From an uncultured Eubacteriales bacterium (GTDB taxonomy: Bacteria; Bacillota; Clostridia; Lachnospirales; Lachnospiraceae), in the NCBI GenBank assembly GCA_900549105.1, contig URND01000070.1:1-15055 (forward strand): DNA of 15,055 nucleotides, in the 5' to 3' direction. This document shows positions 13,113 through 15,055 of this stretch, one piece after another (the first letter of the stretch is position 1; each line of letters begins with the position of its first letter). A program made the position numbers and the translations under genes. The notes below the pieces were generated by a model that worked only from the letters and a program-made list of their open reading frames with translations, made no database searches and was not told the DNA's origin.

Positions 13113-14465
13113 GTGAATATTCAATTATCGGAACATTTTAATTACAAAAAAATGCTGAGGTTTACACTGCCTTCGATTGTCATGATGATTTTCACCTCTG
13201 TTTACAGTGTGGTCGATGGCTTTTTCGTTTCGAATTTCGTGGGCAAAACGCCCTTTGCCGCAGTGAATTTTATTATGCCGTTTCTTATGGTTCTGGGCGC
13301 CTTTGGTTTTATGTTCGGCACCGGGGGAAGCGCGCTGATTTCAAAAACAATGGGAGAGGGCGATAACGAGAAGGCAAAACACATATTTTCACTTTTAATA
13401 TATGTGTCTATCGGCTGCGGTGTTGTCATTGCTGTTTTGGGTATTATCTTTATACGGCCGGTGGCGGCGCTTTTAGGCGCTGAAGGCGAAATGCTGGATA
13501 ATTGCGTTCTTTATGGGCGTATTATTCTGGCGGCTTTGCCGGCATTCATGCTCCAATATGAATTCCAGAGTCTTTTTGTTACGGCGGAAAAACCCCAGTT
13601 GGGACTGGCTGTGACAGTTGCGGCGGGAGTGACCAATATGGTACTGGATGCTCTGCTGGTTGCCGTGTTTTCCCTGGGGCTTGTGGGCGCGGCGGCGGCG
13701 ACAGCCTTGAGTCAGTGTGTCGGGGGCCTTGTGCCGTTAGTCTATTTTGGCTGCAAAAACTCCAGCGCTTTGAGGCTGACGCGGACTGAGTTTGATGGAA
13801 AGGCTCTGCTTAGGACATGTACAAACGGTATATCCGAGTTGCTGTCGAATATATCCATGTCCGTTGTCGGCATACTCTTTAATATGCAGCTTATTAAATA
13901 TTCGGGAGAAAACGGGGTGGCGGCCTATGGTGTGCTGATGTATGTCAATTTCATATTTTTAGCGATATTCATCGGTTATTCTGTGGGGACAGCCCCGCTG
14001 ATTGGCTATAATTATTCGGCCCGTCATTACAAGCGTATCAAGGCGGCACTCAAGCTGGATTTCCTTGTTAGCTTTATGGTGGCACTGGTTGGAACCATTT
14101 TCCTGTTCACCTGTGCAGGGCCGATTGTTCAGGCATTTATTGACGACGCGGAAACCGTGCGTTACGGCCAAAGGTTCCAACGCATTATCTGCATTACCGG
14201 TCCGTGCATCTCCGTTACCATGCTAGCAATCACAGCATTTCAATCCGTGGGGAAAAAGGTGCAGCCCACTATCCTGTCCCTGATGCGAAAGGGTGGGCTG
14301 GATATTCCGTTTATGTTCCTGTTGAACGGCCTGTTGGGGGTGAATGGCATTGTGTGGGCAACGCCAATCGCTGATGTATGCGCTATGATTGTAGCGGTTA
14401 TTGTGCTTGTTCCGTTCTGGAAAATGCTATCGTCGCAAGAGAAGAAGGACCCTGCCGGGACATGA
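13113..14465 (+). CDS. MATE-family multidrug/cation efflux transporter
   Basis: This 450-residue integral membrane protein has about 12 transmembrane segments in two similar halves. The N-terminal segment FTSVYSVVDGFFVSNFVGKT (27-46) is characteristic of MATE proteins, close to the MepA-like branch. Members expel cationic drugs or metabolites using a sodium or proton gradient. It begins at GTG 13113, with AAAGGAG about eight bases upstream, and lies 32 bp after the permease, so it is probably co-transcribed from 10733. Length is normal. The 3' third is somewhat more GC-rich than the 5' part, foreshadowing the shift after 14465. No adjacent MarR or TetR regulator is seen. The substrate cannot be deduced. 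Confidence 0.93.
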   Translation: MNIQLSEHFNYKKMLRFTLPSIVMMIFTSVYSVVDGFFVSNFVGKTPFAAVNFIMPFLMVLGAFGFMFGTGGSALISKTMGEGDNEKAKHIFSLLIYVSIGCGVVIAVLGIIFIRPVAALLGAEGEMLDNCVLYGRIILAALPAFMLQYEFQSLFVTAEKPQLGLAVTVAAGVTNMVLDALLVAVFSLGLVGAAAATALSQCVGGLVPLVYFGCKNSSALRLTRTEFDGKALLRTCTNGISELLSNISMSVVGILFNMQLIKYSGENGVAAYGVLMYVNFIFLAIFIGYSVGTAPLIGYNYSARHYKRIKAALKLDFLVSFMVALVGTIFLFTCAGPIVQAFIDDAETVRYGQRFQRIICITGPCISVTMLAITAFQSVGKKVQPTILSLMRKGGLDIPFMFLLNGLLGVNGIVWATPIADVCAMIVAVIVLVPFWKMLSSQEKKDPAGT

Positions 14466-14815
14466 ATTTGGCTCTGTACTGTACCTCCGTCATTTATTCC
14501 TGGTCTGGGCCTGTCACAGTACCAGGGTGCCATCCGCAAGTATGCTGATGCTGTCCGGCGACAATTGCATATCCACGATCCCCGGGTCACAGGGCATATG
14601 ATGGAGCTTGTCCATCGGCGTCCAATGGAAATGAACGAATTTTGCACCTTCTATGAAGGACCATGAACTGCCTGACGCCTTGCGAGCGTCCCCTGCACAG
14701 CTGGACTGCCACATGTGCAGGAATCTCCCGGTTGATCTGAACGCCGTATGCGCTTGTTCAATGACGTTGCGCATGGTACAATCGCATCAGATATGTGCCG
14801 GAAAGGAAGGATGCT
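14466..14815. other. Unassigned GC-richer stretch between MATE and LysR
   Basis: No gene can be supported with confidence. A plus frame continues from 14466 to 14666, and a minus frame 14514-14774 ends in a natural-looking DPGIVDMQLSPDSISILADG segment, but neither has a ribosome binding site. One may be the remnant of a decayed gene. The 3' end holds the LysR promoter. No terminator for the MATE gene is evident. Confidence 0.5.
14754..14782 (+). promoter_or_regulatory. Promoter of the right-hand LysR gene
   Basis: TTGTTC (14754-14759), 17 bases, then TACAAT (14777-14782), the latter preceded by TG as an extended -10. It is 34 bp before the ATG at 14816. Confidence 0.6.
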
Positions 14816-15055
14816 ATGGAACTGCGTGTGCTTCGATATTTTCTCATGGTTGCGCGGGAGGAGAACATCACCCATGCGGCGCAGCTCCTGCATGTGACCC
14901 AACCCACGCTGTCCCGGCAGATTCAGGATTTGGAGGAGGAACTGGGGACAAAGCTGTTTGTGCGCAGCAACCATCGCATCGTGCTGACCCAGGAGGGGAT
15001 GCTGTTACGGCGCCGCGCCCAGGAGATCGTGGACCTGGCGGACCGAACCCAGCGG
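14816..15055 (+). CDS. LysR-family transcriptional regulator, 3' end missing
   Basis: The first 80 residues are visible and the frame is still open at the right edge. MELRVLRYFLMVAREENITH (1-20) is the classic LysR N-terminus. The helix-turn-helix continues as AAQLLHVTQPTLSRQIQDLE (21-40), then ELGTKLFVRSNHRIVLTQEG (43-62) and the start of the linker helix. AAGGAAGG lies about five bases before ATG 14816. The effector domain lies outside the window, so no ligand can be inferred. Its base composition is unlike the rest of the window: 14881-15055 is about 63% GC by hand count, against about 49% at the start of the other LysR gene. This suggests horizontal transfer or an assembly join. Confidence 0.93.
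   Translation, partial: MELRVLRYFLMVAREENITHAAQLLHVTQPTLSRQIQDLEEELGTKLFVRSNHRIVLTQEGMLLRRRAQEIVDLADRTQR

Noticed and set aside
14514..14774. 86-residue minus-strand gene divergent from the right-hand LysR
   Set aside because: Its C-terminal half looks protein-like and the divergent layout is attractive, but its ATG has no ribosome binding site, it overlaps the LysR promoter and the N-terminal half is unconvincing. Kept only as a possible remnant.
1..15055. CRISPR array, tRNA/rRNA genes, prophage or insertion sequence
   Set aside because: No regularly spaced repeats, cloverleaf or rRNA sequence, transposase, integrase or phage structural genes were seen on either strand.

Overview
The window looks like chromosomal DNA of a spore-forming Firmicute, most likely a gut Lachnospiraceae relative. 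The reasons are a moderate GC content (about 49% in the first 120 bases), strong GGAGG-type ribosome binding sites, consensus sigma-A promoters, a BceRSAB-type peptide-resistance module, and a PdaA-type spore-cortex deacetylase behind a promoter that fits the mother-cell sigma-E consensus. Species cannot be named from this sequence alone. There are no rRNA or tRNA genes, CRISPR arrays or intact insertion sequences.

Layout. 1-870: LysR-family regulator cut by the left edge. 938-5526: complete BceRSAB-like module (response regulator, short intramembrane-sensing kinase, ATPase, ten-TM permease). A candidate regulator-controlled promoter lies between kinase and ATPase, and a hairpin terminator follows. 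5620-6444 (minus): pdaA. 6606-7338: divergent sigma-A-driven pair of a shortened cytidylate-kinase-like protein and a 68-residue DUF3006-like protein, ending in a bidirectional terminator. 7408-8252 (minus): an unrecognised 158-residue protein and an 86-residue Gly/Cys-rich protein made of two copies of one module, with a sigma-K-like promoter. 8396-8947: mnmM (ytqB), a tRNA wobble-uridine methyltransferase. 9035-9268: orphan XRE regulator. 9398-10417: galE behind a duplicated promoter/operator element. 10418-10809: a 392-bp gap with the galE terminator, two minus-strand terminator-like structures and a strong promoter. 10810-14465: export operon of an ABC ATPase broken by a one-base frameshift, a large ABC permease and a MATE transporter. 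14466-14815: unassigned, GC-richer DNA. 14816-15055: start of a second, much GC-richer LysR gene.

How it fits together. The left third is an antimicrobial-peptide sensing and resistance unit. The middle mixes sporulation-type genes (pdaA and perhaps the Gly/Cys protein) with housekeeping genes (mnmM, galE). The right third is an export cassette whose ATPase appears damaged, next to a compositional boundary.

The observations most worth following are the duplicated Cys-hydrophobic-Cys protein with its sigma-K-like promoter, the sigma-E-like promoter of pdaA, the 19-bp repeated promoter/operator before galE, and the frameshifted ABC ATPase. Several gene starts were set downstream of the longest open frame on the basis of ribosome binding sites or promoters: 938, 2723, 6444, 7132, 8396, 9398 and 10810. 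No wholly new multi-gene system is evident. Consensus sequences for sigma factors and BceR sites are quoted from memory and no database was searched.
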